A stretch of DNA of 64,000 nucleotides from an uncultured Microbacterium sp. (lineage in GTDB: Bacteria; Actinomycetota; Actinomycetes; Actinomycetales; Microbacteriaceae). The stretch spans positions 1-64,000 of the forward strand of contig NZ_CALBRW010000042.1 in NCBI RefSeq assembly GCF_937927635.1, written 5' to 3'. The position numbers were made by a program, and so were the translations under genes. Every line of letters starts with the position of its first letter. Position 1 is the first letter of the stretch. The notes below the pieces were generated by a model. The model saw nothing but the letters and a program-made list of their open reading frames with translations, was not told the DNA's origin and made no database searches. Below are positions 37,488 to 45,661 of the stretch, piece after piece.

Positions 37488-38373
37488 TCTCACAGAGACG
37501 GCGCTGGTCACCAGCCATCGACCGCGCACTCGAAGGGTGTCGAAGGCCAGCCGTAGGCGCGCCACAGCGATCGTGTGCGGGGCGCTGGTCGTCCTCACGA
37601 TGGCGATCTTCCTGGCACCGTTCCTATGGATGTTCGTGTTCAGCGTGTACCCCTCGACGGCGCTGCAGGGCAGGACGCCCGACTTGTCGCCGTCGAACAT
37701 CACGTTCGAGTCGTACCTGCGACTACTGGCCGACGGCTCGTTCCTATCGCCGATGGCCAACTCTGCGATCGTCGGCATCTCGACGACCATCGTCTGCATG
37801 GTGGTGGGGTCAGCCTGCGCCTACGCCATTGCCCGCTTCCGCTTCCGCGGGCGGCAGCCGTTGTTGCTGAGCATGATGACGGTGCAGGCGATCCCGGTCA
37901 TCGTGCTGGCGGTACCGTTGTTCATCCTGTTGCGCTCGGTGGGGCTTTACGATCAGTTGCTCGGGCTCATCGTGACGTACACGGCGTTCATCCTGCCGCT
38001 GGTGATCTGGATGCTCGTCGGCTTCTTCGAGGACGTGCCGCCCAGCCTTGAACGGGCAGCGCGCATCGACGGGTGCAATCGGCTGCAGATCATGTACAAG
38101 ATCGCGTTTCCGCTTGCAGCCCCGGGAATGGCGGCGACGGCCATTCTGGCGTTCATCACCAGTTGGAGCGACTTCTTCCTCGCGAAGGTGCTCACCTCCA
38201 ACACGGCGGTGACGCTGCCCGTGAAGACGGCCGCCTTCCAGGGGCTGTTCGCAATGGACTACACATCGGCGGCGACGGCGGGCGTGATCACTGCGATCCC
38301 TGTCCTGGTCCTCACGCTGGTGGCTCAGAAGTGGATCATCCGCGGTATGACCGAGGGTGCGGTGAAAGGCTGA
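37480..38373 (+). CDS. ABC sugar transporter permease (MalG/UgpE type)
   Basis: The 297-aa protein has a basic N-terminus, six helices and the EAA loop ERAARIDGCNRLQIMYKIAFP. It is the second CUT1 permease and forms the heterodimeric channel with the product of 36564-37487. The ATG at 37480 follows AGGAGGAGAG inside the end of the upstream gene. Confidence 0.93.
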   Translation: MPDLTETALVTSHRPRTRRVSKASRRRATAIVCGALVVLTMAIFLAPFLWMFVFSVYPSTALQGRTPDLSPSNITFESYLRLLADGSFLSPMANSAIVGISTTIVCMVVGSACAYAIARFRFRGRQPLLLSMMTVQAIPVIVLAVPLFILLRSVGLYDQLLGLIVTYTAFILPLVIWMLVGFFEDVPPSLERAARIDGCNRLQIMYKIAFPLAAPGMAATAILAFITSWSDFFLAKVLTSNTAVTLPVKTAAFQGLFAMDYTSAATAGVITAIPVLVLTLVAQKWIIRGMTEGAVKG

Positions 38374-38375
38374 CA

Positions 38376-39461
38376 ATGGCTCAGATCGAATTGGTGAACG
38401 TCGACAAGGTGTACGGTCGTCCGAAGCGGAGTGAGGAGGTGCGCAAGGCCGTCGCAGACCTCAGCTACGTAATCGAGGACGGGCACTTCGTATCGCTTCT
38501 CGGCCCCTCGGGATGCGGCAAGACCACCACATTGAACATGATCGCGGGGCTAGAGGACATTTCCGGCGGGGAGATTCTCATCGACGGCCATCGCGTCGAC
38601 GACCTCGAACCGGACAAGCGAGATCTCGCATTCGTGTTCCAGGACTACGCACTGTATCCACACATGACCGTGTTCGAGAACATCGCCTTCGGGCTGCGCA
38701 TGCGCAAGGTGGACAAGGACGAGATCGATCGGCGTGTCACGGACGCCGCGCAGCGACTCGACATCGCGCACGTGCTGGACTCGAAGCCGAAGGCTCTCTC
38801 CGGAGGGCAGCGGCAGCGCGTCGCACTCGCCCGTGCCATCGCCCGCCGGCCAGCGGTGTTCCTGTTCGACGAGCCGCTGTCGAACCTCGACGCGCTGTTG
38901 CGCGACCAGACGCGCAGTGAGCTGAAGATGCTACATCGCGAGCTCAAGGCGACCAGTGTCTACGTGACCCACGACCAAGAGGAGGCCATGACGCTCTCGG
39001 ACCGGATCGCGGTTATGAGCCGCGGCCGGCTCGAGCAGTACGGGAGTCCCTATGAGGTCTACCACGAGCCGGCGACGGAGTTCGTCGCGTCGTTCGTGGG
39101 CAAGCCGCGCATGAACCTCTTCACCGCGGTTATTGCCGAACAGGGACGCTTCGTGCTGCCTGGAACGGCGTTCGTCGTGGAGCTCGGCCTGGCCGGCCAG
39201 CCCGAGGTTCGTGTCGGGGTTCGACCTGAGGAGTGCACCCTGCGTGCTCCAGTGACGGGAGAGCAGGCACACGGCCGAGTGGTCGCGGTGGAGCCGCTGG
39301 GCAACGTCTCCGATGTGCATCTGGCCGTCGGCGAGTTCGACTTCATGGCGCGCGTTCCGGGATTTGGCTCGTTCGGCGTGGGCGATGAGGTGGTCATCGA
39401 CGTCAGCAGTGCGCGTGTGCACTGCTTCGACCCGGCCAGCGGGCAGCGTCTGCGGGGGTGA
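38376..39461 (+). CDS. ABC sugar transporter ATPase (MalK/UgpC/MsmX type)
   Basis: The 361-aa ATPase has Walker A GPSGCGKTT, signature LSGGQRQR, Walker B VFLFDEPLSNLDA and a C-terminal TOBE/OB regulatory domain (from about residue 240). Many actinobacterial sugar operons lack a dedicated ATPase and share MsiK; this one has its own, supporting the view that the operon can function as a self-contained, transferable unit. It starts 2 bp after the permease stop. Confidence 0.93.
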   Translation: MAQIELVNVDKVYGRPKRSEEVRKAVADLSYVIEDGHFVSLLGPSGCGKTTTLNMIAGLEDISGGEILIDGHRVDDLEPDKRDLAFVFQDYALYPHMTVFENIAFGLRMRKVDKDEIDRRVTDAAQRLDIAHVLDSKPKALSGGQRQRVALARAIARRPAVFLFDEPLSNLDALLRDQTRSELKMLHRELKATSVYVTHDQEEAMTLSDRIAVMSRGRLEQYGSPYEVYHEPATEFVASFVGKPRMNLFTAVIAEQGRFVLPGTAFVVELGLAGQPEVRVGVRPEECTLRAPVTGEQAHGRVVAVEPLGNVSDVHLAVGEFDFMARVPGFGSFGVGDEVVIDVSSARVHCFDPASGQRLRG

Positions 39462-39496
39462 GATTCTCGGACTGGCGGTCGGGCTACGGGCCGGAC

Positions 39497-39537
39497 ACAG
39501 AGGCGCCGTCGAGCATATCGCTCGGCGGCGCCTCTGT
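39497..39537. terminator. 18-bp bidirectional hairpin
   Basis: An 18-bp stem (ACAGAGGCGCCG outer part, one T-G wobble) surrounds a 5-nt ATATC loop, lying between the convergent ABC ATPase and whiB1 genes. Confidence 0.7.
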
Positions 39538-39550
39538 GCTTGGTCCGTCC

Positions 39551-39799
39551 TCAGCCGGCGCGGCGGGCGCGGGCGGCGCGGCGCTTCAGCGCACGGCGCT
39601 CGTCCTCGGAGAGTCCGCCCCACACGCCGGAGTCCTGACCGGACTCCAGAGCGTACTGCAGGCAGATCTCGGTGACGGTGCAGGTGGCGCAGACGGCCTT
39701 CGCCTTCTCGATCTGGTCGACGGCCGGTCCGGTGTTCCCCACCGGGAAGAACAGCTCGGGGTCGACGGTAAGGCAGGCCGCTTTGTCGCGCCAGTCCAT
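39551..39799 (-). CDS. whiB1: WhiB-family iron-sulfur regulator, WhiB1-like
   Basis: The 82-aa protein has the four cluster ligands Cys9, Cys37, Cys40 and Cys46, the GVWGG turn (residues 58-62) and a basic C-terminal helix (RRALKRRAARARRAG). The N-terminus (MDWRDKAACL and DPELFFPVG) matches WhiB1, an essential NO-sensitive partner of the primary sigma factor in mycobacteria. The ATG at 39799 gives the canonical length. The 215-bp gap upstream (39800-40014) holds its promoter and that of the divergent membrane protein; I see no clear operator there. Confidence 0.93.
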   Translation of the reverse strand: MDWRDKAACLTVDPELFFPVGNTGPAVDQIEKAKAVCATCTVTEICLQYALESGQDSGVWGGLSEDERRALKRRAARARRAG

Positions 39800-40014
39800 T
39801 GATGGCTCCTCATGATTGATGTTCGGTGTGGTGGCCGCTTGCGCGGCACTCGAGTTCGGGAAGCGGATCGGGAGTCGGCTACCCTGGTCATGCGGGCTGT
39901 GCGCCCGCCCCACTCCGATGTGGGAGCACATGGCTTTATCCATTGTGTTACAGAAATAAGGTGAAATCAAGGGTTTTCGCACAACTCTTGACGTCCGTGC
40001 TGAGGAGTGTGCCC

Positions 40015-40443
40015 GTGTCCAGGTTCCGACCGGCGGTGCTCGCCGCCGCTGTGCTGGCACTCGAGGGTGCGGCTCTGATCGTCATCGCGGTGCTCGAGCT
40101 GTTCGCCCTGGGCGAGGGCGACGCGTCGTCGACGGCCAGCGGCCTGGCGCTCATCGCACTCACCCTGGTCGGCGCCGCCGGGCTCATCGCCTTCGCAGTC
40201 GGCACGCTTCGTCACGCCTCGTGGGCGCGCTCGGGCGGCATCGTGCTGCAGGTGCTCGCGATCGCGCTGGCACTGGCCGCGCTGAGCAGCATCCGCCCCG
40301 TGCCGTGGCTGTTCGTGCTGGTGCTCGGGCTCGCCGGAGCGGTCGGGCTGGTCGCCCTCATCGTCACGGTGCGTCGCGAAGGCGCCGACGACCCGCGCCT
40401 GCACCGTCGCGAGGACGGGACGGGCGAGTCCGAAGACGCCTGA
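40015..40443 (+). CDS. small four-helix membrane protein, unknown function
   Basis: The product is about 142 aa. Four hydrophobic helices occupy residues 7-115, followed by a charged tail (RREGADDPRLHRREDGTGESEDA). No family is recognised. The GTG at 40015 is preferred because GAGGAG lies 7 nt upstream and the first helix begins at once; GTGs at 39961 and 40009 are in frame and would add up to 18 residues. It is divergent from whiB1 and converges on bcp with a 6-bp gap. Confidence 0.65.
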   Translation: MSRFRPAVLAAAVLALEGAALIVIAVLELFALGEGDASSTASGLALIALTLVGAAGLIAFAVGTLRHASWARSGGIVLQVLAIALALAALSSIRPVPWLFVLVLGLAGAVGLVALIVTVRREGADDPRLHRREDGTGESEDA

Positions 40444-40449
40444 GCGGGA

Positions 40450-40926
40450 TCAGGCGTCGATGCCGAGGGTCTTCCGCAGCCTGGCGACGTGCCCGGTGGC
40501 CTTGACGTTGTACTGCGCGGCGGTGATCACACCCTGCTCGTCGAGGACGAACGTGGAGCGGATGACGCCCTCGATGACCTTGCCGTAGTTCATCTTCTCG
40601 CCCCACACGCCGTAGGCGGTGTGCACGGCGTGGTCGGGGTCGCTGAGCAGTTCGAAGGTCAGCGCGTCGCGCTCGCGGAATTCGCGCAGCTTGGCGGGGG
40701 TGTCGCGGGAGACGCCGACCACCGTGTACCCGGCGCCCTGCAGGGAGGAGATGCTGTCCCGGAAGTCGCACGCCTGGGTGGTGCAGCCGGGCGTCATGGC
40801 CGCCGGATAGAAGTACAGGATCACCTTCCGGCCCCGCAGGTCGGCCAGCGACACGGGCTTCTCGTCCTGGTCCAGCAGCGTGAAGTCGGGGGCGGTCGTT
40901 CCGGGTTCCAGGCGCGTCGCGGTCAT
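40450..40926 (-). CDS. bcp: thiol peroxidase (peroxiredoxin), Bcp/PrxQ family
   Basis: The 158-aa peroxiredoxin reduces H2O2 and organic hydroperoxides using thioredoxin. Peroxidatic Cys48 in PAAMTPGCTTQACDFRD and resolving Cys53, five residues later, give the atypical two-cysteine PrxQ arrangement. It lies downstream of aroA-rsgA on the same strand with a 9-bp gap, so it is probably the last gene of that operon. Confidence 0.93.
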   Translation of the reverse strand: MTATRLEPGTTAPDFTLLDQDEKPVSLADLRGRKVILYFYPAAMTPGCTTQACDFRDSISSLQGAGYTVVGVSRDTPAKLREFRERDALTFELLSDPDHAVHTAYGVWGEKMNYGKVIEGVIRSTFVLDEQGVITAAQYNVKATGHVARLRKTLGIDA

Positions 40927-40935
40927 GAGCCCAGC

Positions 40936-41979
40936 CTATCCGCCGAACGTGGCCAGCAGCCGCTGCAGGGACTCCAGCCGGGCGAGCCCCGCCTCGTTCA
41001 GCTCGCCCGCGGCGGCGGCCTCGTTGAGTGCGCAGTCGGAGGCATCCGGCAGATGGGTGCACCCGCGAGGGCAGCCCTCGGCGATCTCCGCCAGCTCCGT
41101 GTAGGCGGCGAGGATGTTCGCCCGCTCCACGTGCCCCAGGCCGAACGAGCGCACACCTGGGGTGTCGATCACCCAGCCCCGTCCGGCATGGCCGACGTAG
41201 CGCAGCGAGATCGTGGAGGAGGAGGTGTGCCGCCCTCGCCCGGTGACCTCGTTGACGTGCCCGGTGGCCCTGCCGGCCCCCGGCACCAGCGCGTTCACGA
41301 GCGTGGACTTGCCCACGCCCGAGTGCCCGACGAACACCGTGGAGTGACCGATCAGCGCGGCGCCGGTCTCTTCTGTCGGCATACGCCCGCGGGCCGAGGT
41401 GAACACCCGCAGGTCCAGTCCGTCGAAATGCCGCAGGAATTCGGCGGGATCCGCCAGGTCGGTCTTGGTCACCACCAGCAGCGGACGGATGCCGGCATCC
41501 AGCGCCGCCACGAGATAGCGGTCGACGAGCCGGGCGCGCGGCTCGGGGTCGGCCGCAGCCACGACGATAAGCATCTGATCGGCGTTGGCGACGATGACGC
41601 GCTCGACCTGGTCGGTGTCGTCGGCGCTGCGGCGCAGCAGCGAGGTGCGGTCGGCGAGCCCCACGATGCGGGCGAGGGTGCCCTCTTCTCCGCTCGTGTC
41701 GCCCACCACACGTGCGCGGTCGCCGGTGACGATGGGCGTGCGCCGCAGCTCGCGCGCGCGCGCCGCGGTGATCATGTGCTCGTCGGGACGGTCCTCGCCG
41801 ATCAGCACGCTGTATCGGCCGCGGTCCACGCCCAGGATGCGGCCGATCTCGGCATCCTCATGCGCGGGACGGCGCTTGGTCCGTGGCCGGTTGGCCTTCG
41901 GATTCGGGCGGGTCCGGACGCTGCTCTCGTCGTACTCCTCGTACTCCTCGAGCTCGTCGTCGTCGCCCAGCCAGCTCAC
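40936..41979 (-). CDS. rsgA: ribosome small subunit-dependent GTPase RsgA
   Basis: The 347-aa circularly permuted GTPase checks late 30S maturation. It has an acidic N-terminus (DDDELEEYEEYDE), an OB fold, G4 TKTD before G1 GHSGVGKSTLVN and G3 DTPG, the permuted order diagnostic of RsgA, then a zinc-binding C-terminus (Cys residues in CPRGCTHLPDASDC). It overlaps aroA by 4 bp, the same aroA-rsgA pairing as in mycobacteria. Confidence 0.95.
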   Translation of the reverse strand: MSWLGDDDELEEYEEYDESSVRTRPNPKANRPRTKRRPAHEDAEIGRILGVDRGRYSVLIGEDRPDEHMITAARARELRRTPIVTGDRARVVGDTSGEEGTLARIVGLADRTSLLRRSADDTDQVERVIVANADQMLIVVAAADPEPRARLVDRYLVAALDAGIRPLLVVTKTDLADPAEFLRHFDGLDLRVFTSARGRMPTEETGAALIGHSTVFVGHSGVGKSTLVNALVPGAGRATGHVNEVTGRGRHTSSSTISLRYVGHAGRGWVIDTPGVRSFGLGHVERANILAAYTELAEIAEGCPRGCTHLPDASDCALNEAAAAGELNEAGLARLESLQRLLATFGG

Positions 41980-43301
41980 GCGGTCTCGCCCGTCAGCATC
42001 CGCTCCCAGAGCTGCACGAACTCCGGCAGCGTCTTGGCCGTCGTCCCGATGTCATCGATCTCCACGCCCGGCACGGCCAGGCCGATCAGCGCGCCGGTGG
42101 TGGCCATCCGGTGATCGTGGTGCGCGGGCCAGGTGCCGCCGTGCAGCGGACGCGGGGTGATCCGCAGCCCGTCCGGCAGCTCCTCGGCGTCGCCGCCGAG
42201 CGCTCGGATGTTGTTCACCAGGGCTGCGATGCGATCGGTCTCGTGCGTGCGGATGTGCGCCACGCCGCGGATCGTGGTGGGGCCGTCGGCGAAGACCGCG
42301 AGCCCGGCGATGGTCGGCGTCAGCTCGCTGGCGGCGGACAGATCCAGATCCAGGCCGCGGATGCCGTCGCCGGCGCGCACGGTGAGGGCGCCGGCATGCC
42401 GGCCGGTGTGCGCGCCCAGCGCGTGCAGGATGTCCGGCAGCAGGGCACCGGGCTGCGTGGAGTGCAGCGGCCAGTCGGCCACCGTGACCTCACCGCCCGT
42501 GACGAGCGCCGCGGCCAGGAACGGCGCGGCATTGGAGAGGTCCGGCTCGATGGTGACGTCCTTCGCCCGCGGGATGCCCGCTTCGACGACCCATTCGCCC
42601 ACCGCGGGGCGCTCGATGCGGATCCCCCGTCTGCTGAGCGACTCGATGGTCATGTCGATGTGCGGCAGGCTCGGCAGGTGCTCGCCGATGTGCACCAGGT
42701 GCAGGCCCACGTCGAAGCGCGGAGCGGCCAGCAGCAGCCCCGAGATGAACTGGCTCGAGCCGGAGGCGTCGATCTCGACGCGTCCGCCGCGGACGCGGCC
42801 GTGCCCGTGCACGATGAACGGCAGCGACCAGGTGCCCTCGTCGTCGATGTCGACGCCGAGGTCGCGCAGTCCGGTGATCAGGGCTCCCATGGGCCGGTGC
42901 AGGGCGCTCGCGTGCGCGGTCAGATGCACGTCCTGGGTCGCCAGGCCCGCCAGAGGCGCGATGAACCGCATCACCGTGCCCGCCTGCCCGCAGTCGATGC
43001 TGCTGCCGCCGATCAGCGGTGCGGGGGTGACCAGCAGATCGGGGCCGAAGCCGCCGTCGCCGGGCACCTCCTCGATGCCGATGCCGAGCAGACGCAGCGC
43101 GTCGACCATGCGGGCGGAGTCCTCGGAGTGCAGCGGATGCAGCAGACGCCCTGGCCCGTCGGCGATCGCGGCGATCATCAGCTCACGGTTGGTGAGCGAC
43201 TTCGAACCGGGGATCGTGACGGTGGCGGCCACCGGCGCTCCGCTCTCCGGCGCACGGTAGGAGCCGCGCGTGGGGGTGGGGGAATACCGTTGGGTGCTCA
43301 T
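41976..43301 (-). CDS. aroA: 3-phosphoshikimate 1-carboxyvinyltransferase (EPSP synthase)
   Basis: The 441-aa shikimate-pathway enzyme condenses shikimate 3-phosphate with phosphoenolpyruvate. It shows PGSKSLTNRELMIAAIA at the N-terminus, the DCGQAGTVMRFIAPLAG loop and the C-terminal RIAALVNNIRALGG and HDHRMATTGAL segments, all active-site signatures. It is divergent from sigR, whose autoregulatory promoter overlaps the aroA start. A TAGGCT on its own strand (43310-43315) ends 8 nt before the ATG, giving a nearly leaderless transcript. Confidence 0.96.
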   Translation of the reverse strand: MSTQRYSPTPTRGSYRAPESGAPVAATVTIPGSKSLTNRELMIAAIADGPGRLLHPLHSEDSARMVDALRLLGIGIEEVPGDGGFGPDLLVTPAPLIGGSSIDCGQAGTVMRFIAPLAGLATQDVHLTAHASALHRPMGALITGLRDLGVDIDDEGTWSLPFIVHGHGRVRGGRVEIDASGSSQFISGLLLAAPRFDVGLHLVHIGEHLPSLPHIDMTIESLSRRGIRIERPAVGEWVVEAGIPRAKDVTIEPDLSNAAPFLAAALVTGGEVTVADWPLHSTQPGALLPDILHALGAHTGRHAGALTVRAGDGIRGLDLDLSAASELTPTIAGLAVFADGPTTIRGVAHIRTHETDRIAALVNNIRALGGDAEELPDGLRITPRPLHGGTWPAHHDHRMATTGALIGLAVPGVEIDDIGTTAKTLPEFVQLWERMLTGETA

Positions 43302-43306
43302 CGGTT
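43281..43306 (+). promoter_or_regulatory. SigR-type promoter upstream of sigR
   Basis: GGAAT (43281-43285) and GTT (43304-43306) are separated by exactly 18 bp, matching the actinobacterial SigR/SigH consensus GGAAT-N18-GTT. It lies 44 bp before the sigR ATG, as expected for positive autoregulation. Confidence 0.7.
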
Positions 43307-43349
43307 CTTAGCCTAGTGAAGCTCGAGACACGCGAGATGGAGGTGACGG

Positions 43350-44015
43350 ATGTCAACGATGCTGCTCGACGCCGTCGAACCCCTCTCTGAGGACGCGCTC
43401 GCCCGCCTAGACTGGCCGGTGATGGATGAGACGACAACCGCGGACCCTCGACGGGATTTCGAGGAGCAGGCGATCCCCTTCATGGATCAGCTCTATGCGG
43501 CGGCGATGCGCATGACGCGCAATCCCGCCGATGCGGCTGACCTCGTGCAGGAGACGTTCGTGAAGGCGTATGCCGCGTGGGCCTCGTTCTCGCAGGGCAC
43601 GAACCTGAAGGCGTGGCTGTACCGCATCCTCACCAACACGTACATCAACATCTACCGCAAGCGTCAGCGCGAGCCGTATCAGGGCACGATCGACGACCTC
43701 GAGGACTGGCAGCTCGGCGGCGCCGAGTCGACCACGGCGTCTCACAGCCGGTCGGCCGAGGCTGAGGCAATCGACCGGATGCCGGCATCCGCCGTCAAGG
43801 ACGCGCTGCAGCAGGTTCCCGAGGACTTCCGCCTGGCGGTGTACCTCGCCGACGTCGAGGGATTCTCCTATCAGGAGATCGCCGACATCATGAAGAGCCC
43901 CATCGGCACCGTGATGAGCCGCCTGCACCGAGGCAGGCGCATGCTGCGGGAGCTGCTGGCAGACTATGCCGCCGAGCGAGGGGTCGCCGCGGCTGAACCG
44001 AGGAGCACCACATGA
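43350..44015 (+). CDS. sigR: ECF sigma factor SigR/SigH (thiol-oxidative stress)
   Basis: The 221-aa group IV sigma factor has region 2 (about residues 40-110, DAADLVQETFVKAYAAW) and region 4 (about residues 150-205, YLADVEGFSYQEIADIMKS, GTVMSRLHRGRRML). It directs thioredoxin, mycothiol and protein-quality genes. The ATG at 43350 has a GGAGGTG site. In frame, GTG-ATG at 43419/43422 is preceded by TAGACT, so a second, shorter isoform is possible, reminiscent of the two SigR forms of Streptomyces. It overlaps rsrA by 4 bp. Confidence 0.93.
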   Translation: MSTMLLDAVEPLSEDALARLDWPVMDETTTADPRRDFEEQAIPFMDQLYAAAMRMTRNPADAADLVQETFVKAYAAWASFSQGTNLKAWLYRILTNTYINIYRKRQREPYQGTIDDLEDWQLGGAESTTASHSRSAEAEAIDRMPASAVKDALQQVPEDFRLAVYLADVEGFSYQEIADIMKSPIGTVMSRLHRGRRMLRELLADYAAERGVAAAEPRSTT

Positions 44016-44257
44016 CCGACTGCGGCTGCGCGAAGGCGCGAAAAGATCTCGAGGAATACCTCCGCAACGAGATCTGCACGACAGAGCACTCGGAGATCCG
44101 CGAGCATCTCGAGAACTGCGAGGTCTGCAGGAACGAGGCGCTCGTCGCGACGACCCTCACCGAGGTCGTGGCGCGAGCCTGCAAGGAGACAGCGCCCGAG
44201 GAGCTGCGCGCGCAGGTGTTCGCCCGTCTGCGTGAGGCGCAGACCGCAGCGCACTGA
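44012..44257 (+). CDS. rsrA: zinc-binding anti-sigma factor RsrA/RshA
   Basis: The 81-aa redox-sensing anti-sigma factor has the ZAS signature His32-x3-Cys36-x2-Cys39 (EHLENCEVC), with further cysteines at 4, 6, 22 and 56. Disulfide stress releases zinc and frees SigR. It overlaps sigR by 4 bp (ATGA), giving coupled, stoichiometric translation. Confidence 0.94.
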   Translation: MTDCGCAKARKDLEEYLRNEICTTEHSEIREHLENCEVCRNEALVATTLTEVVARACKETAPEELRAQVFARLREAQTAAH

Positions 44258-44284
44258 CGACGGCGGCCGCGGCACTGCGGTGGG

Positions 44285-44290
44285 TAGTCT
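44285..44290 (+). promoter_or_regulatory. -10 element of the Eis-like gene (leaderless)
   Basis: TAGTCT ends 6 nt before the GTG at 44297. Confidence 0.55.
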
Positions 44291-44296
44291 GATCGG

Positions 44297-45598
44297 GTGA
44301 GTCCCGTCGATGCGCGCACCGTCCCCGTAGACCCCGAATCCGAGGCGCGGCTGCGCGCGAGCGGGTTCGACTACCGCGTCGTCGACATGGACGACGATGC
44401 GCTCGCCGTGTCCTTCGCTCGCGCCGCCGAGCGCGGATTCCTGGGATCGGCGCCGACGGATGCCGAGATCGTGCCCATGCGCGAGACCTGGCGCGAGCGC
44501 CGCAGCATCGGCGTCTACGAACAGGATGCGGCATCCGATGCTCTGCCCGTCGCGACCGTGAACTCGTGGGTCGCGCCGATGAGCGTGCCGGGCGGCGCCG
44601 TTCCGATGTGGTCCATCAGCATGGTGACCGTCGCCGGCACGCACCGCCGTCGCGGCATCGCGCGGAACCTGCTCGAGGGCGAACTGCGCTCCGCCGTCGC
44701 GGCAGGCGTGCCGCTGGCGGGTCTCACCGTATCGGAGGCGACCATCTACGGCCGCTACGGCTTCGGCTCCGCCGTGCCGGTCGCGCGCATCGCGATCGAC
44801 ACGTCGCGTGCCGGCTGGCGCCCCGCCGAGGTTCCGGGTCGGGTGGAGTACGTCGAGCCCGTCGCGGTGGCGCGCGAGTTCCAGATCGTGCACGAGCGCG
44901 CCCGTCTGGGGCGCGCCGGTCAGGTCCCCGGCTGGCCGCGCCGCTGGATGGGCCTGGCAGGACTGGGCGGCGACGAGGAGAAGAAGGATGCCTCGGTGCG
45001 CGGCGTGCGGTACGTGGACGCCGGCGGCGAGGTGCGCGGTGCGATGGCATATTCGTTCAAGGACGCCCCGGCGTCGTTCCGCAGCATCCTGCGCGTCCGC
45101 CACCTGGAGGCCGAGACCGACGACGCGCTCCGCGCGCTGTGGGGCTTCGCCGTGAATCATGACCTCGTCGACCGCGTGGAGGCCGACCTGCGACCCGTCG
45201 ACGACCCGATCGCGCACCTGGTCGCCGATCAGCGTGCGGTCGAGCTGACCGTGCACGACCACGGCTGGCTGCGGGTGCTGGATGTGCCCGCGTCCCTTCA
45301 GGCACGCACGTACAGCGCGCCGGCCGACGTCGTGGTGCGCGTGGACGACTCGTACGGTTTCGCAGACGGCACCTGGCGGGTGCGCATCGACGTCTCTGGC
45401 GCTGCGGCCGTGGAGCCGGTGGATGCCGCACCGGACGTCGTGCTGGGCGTGGCCGAGCTGTCCGCGATCTACGCCGGGGGAGTGCCTCTGACGCAGCTGT
45501 CCGCCGCCGGGCGCGTGCAGGGCACGGCATCCGCAGTTCACGCGCTGAGCGCGGCGTTCCGCACCGATCCCGCACCGACGCTCGGCATCTGGTACTGA
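44297..45598 (+). CDS. Eis-like GNAT N-acetyltransferase
   Basis: The 433-aa protein has three regions as in Eis: an N-terminal GNAT domain with the acetyl-CoA loop THRRRGIARNLL, a second degenerate GNAT domain, and a C-terminal SCP2-like domain whose terminal carboxylate (ending IWY) lines the active site. Eis acetylates aminoglycosides at several positions and, in mycobacteria, protein or polyamine substrates; the physiological substrate here is unknown. It faces kgd across a hairpin. Confidence 0.88.
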   Translation: MSPVDARTVPVDPESEARLRASGFDYRVVDMDDDALAVSFARAAERGFLGSAPTDAEIVPMRETWRERRSIGVYEQDAASDALPVATVNSWVAPMSVPGGAVPMWSISMVTVAGTHRRRGIARNLLEGELRSAVAAGVPLAGLTVSEATIYGRYGFGSAVPVARIAIDTSRAGWRPAEVPGRVEYVEPVAVAREFQIVHERARLGRAGQVPGWPRRWMGLAGLGGDEEKKDASVRGVRYVDAGGEVRGAMAYSFKDAPASFRSILRVRHLEAETDDALRALWGFAVNHDLVDRVEADLRPVDDPIAHLVADQRAVELTVHDHGWLRVLDVPASLQARTYSAPADVVVRVDDSYGFADGTWRVRIDVSGAAAVEPVDAAPDVVLGVAELSAIYAGGVPLTQLSAAGRVQGTASAVHALSAAFRTDPAPTLGIWY

Positions 45599-45612
45599 AC
45601 CCGCTGCACGAA

Positions 45613-45644
45613 GAACGCCGCCCCCGATCAGGGAGGCGGCGTTC
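45613..45644. terminator. 10-bp bidirectional terminator hairpin
   Basis: GAACGCCGCC pairs perfectly with GGCGGCGTTC around a 12-nt loop, between the convergent Eis-like and kgd genes. On the plus strand a run of T follows about 15 nt later. Confidence 0.7.
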
Positions 45645-45661
45645 TCGAATCTGCCGATTTT

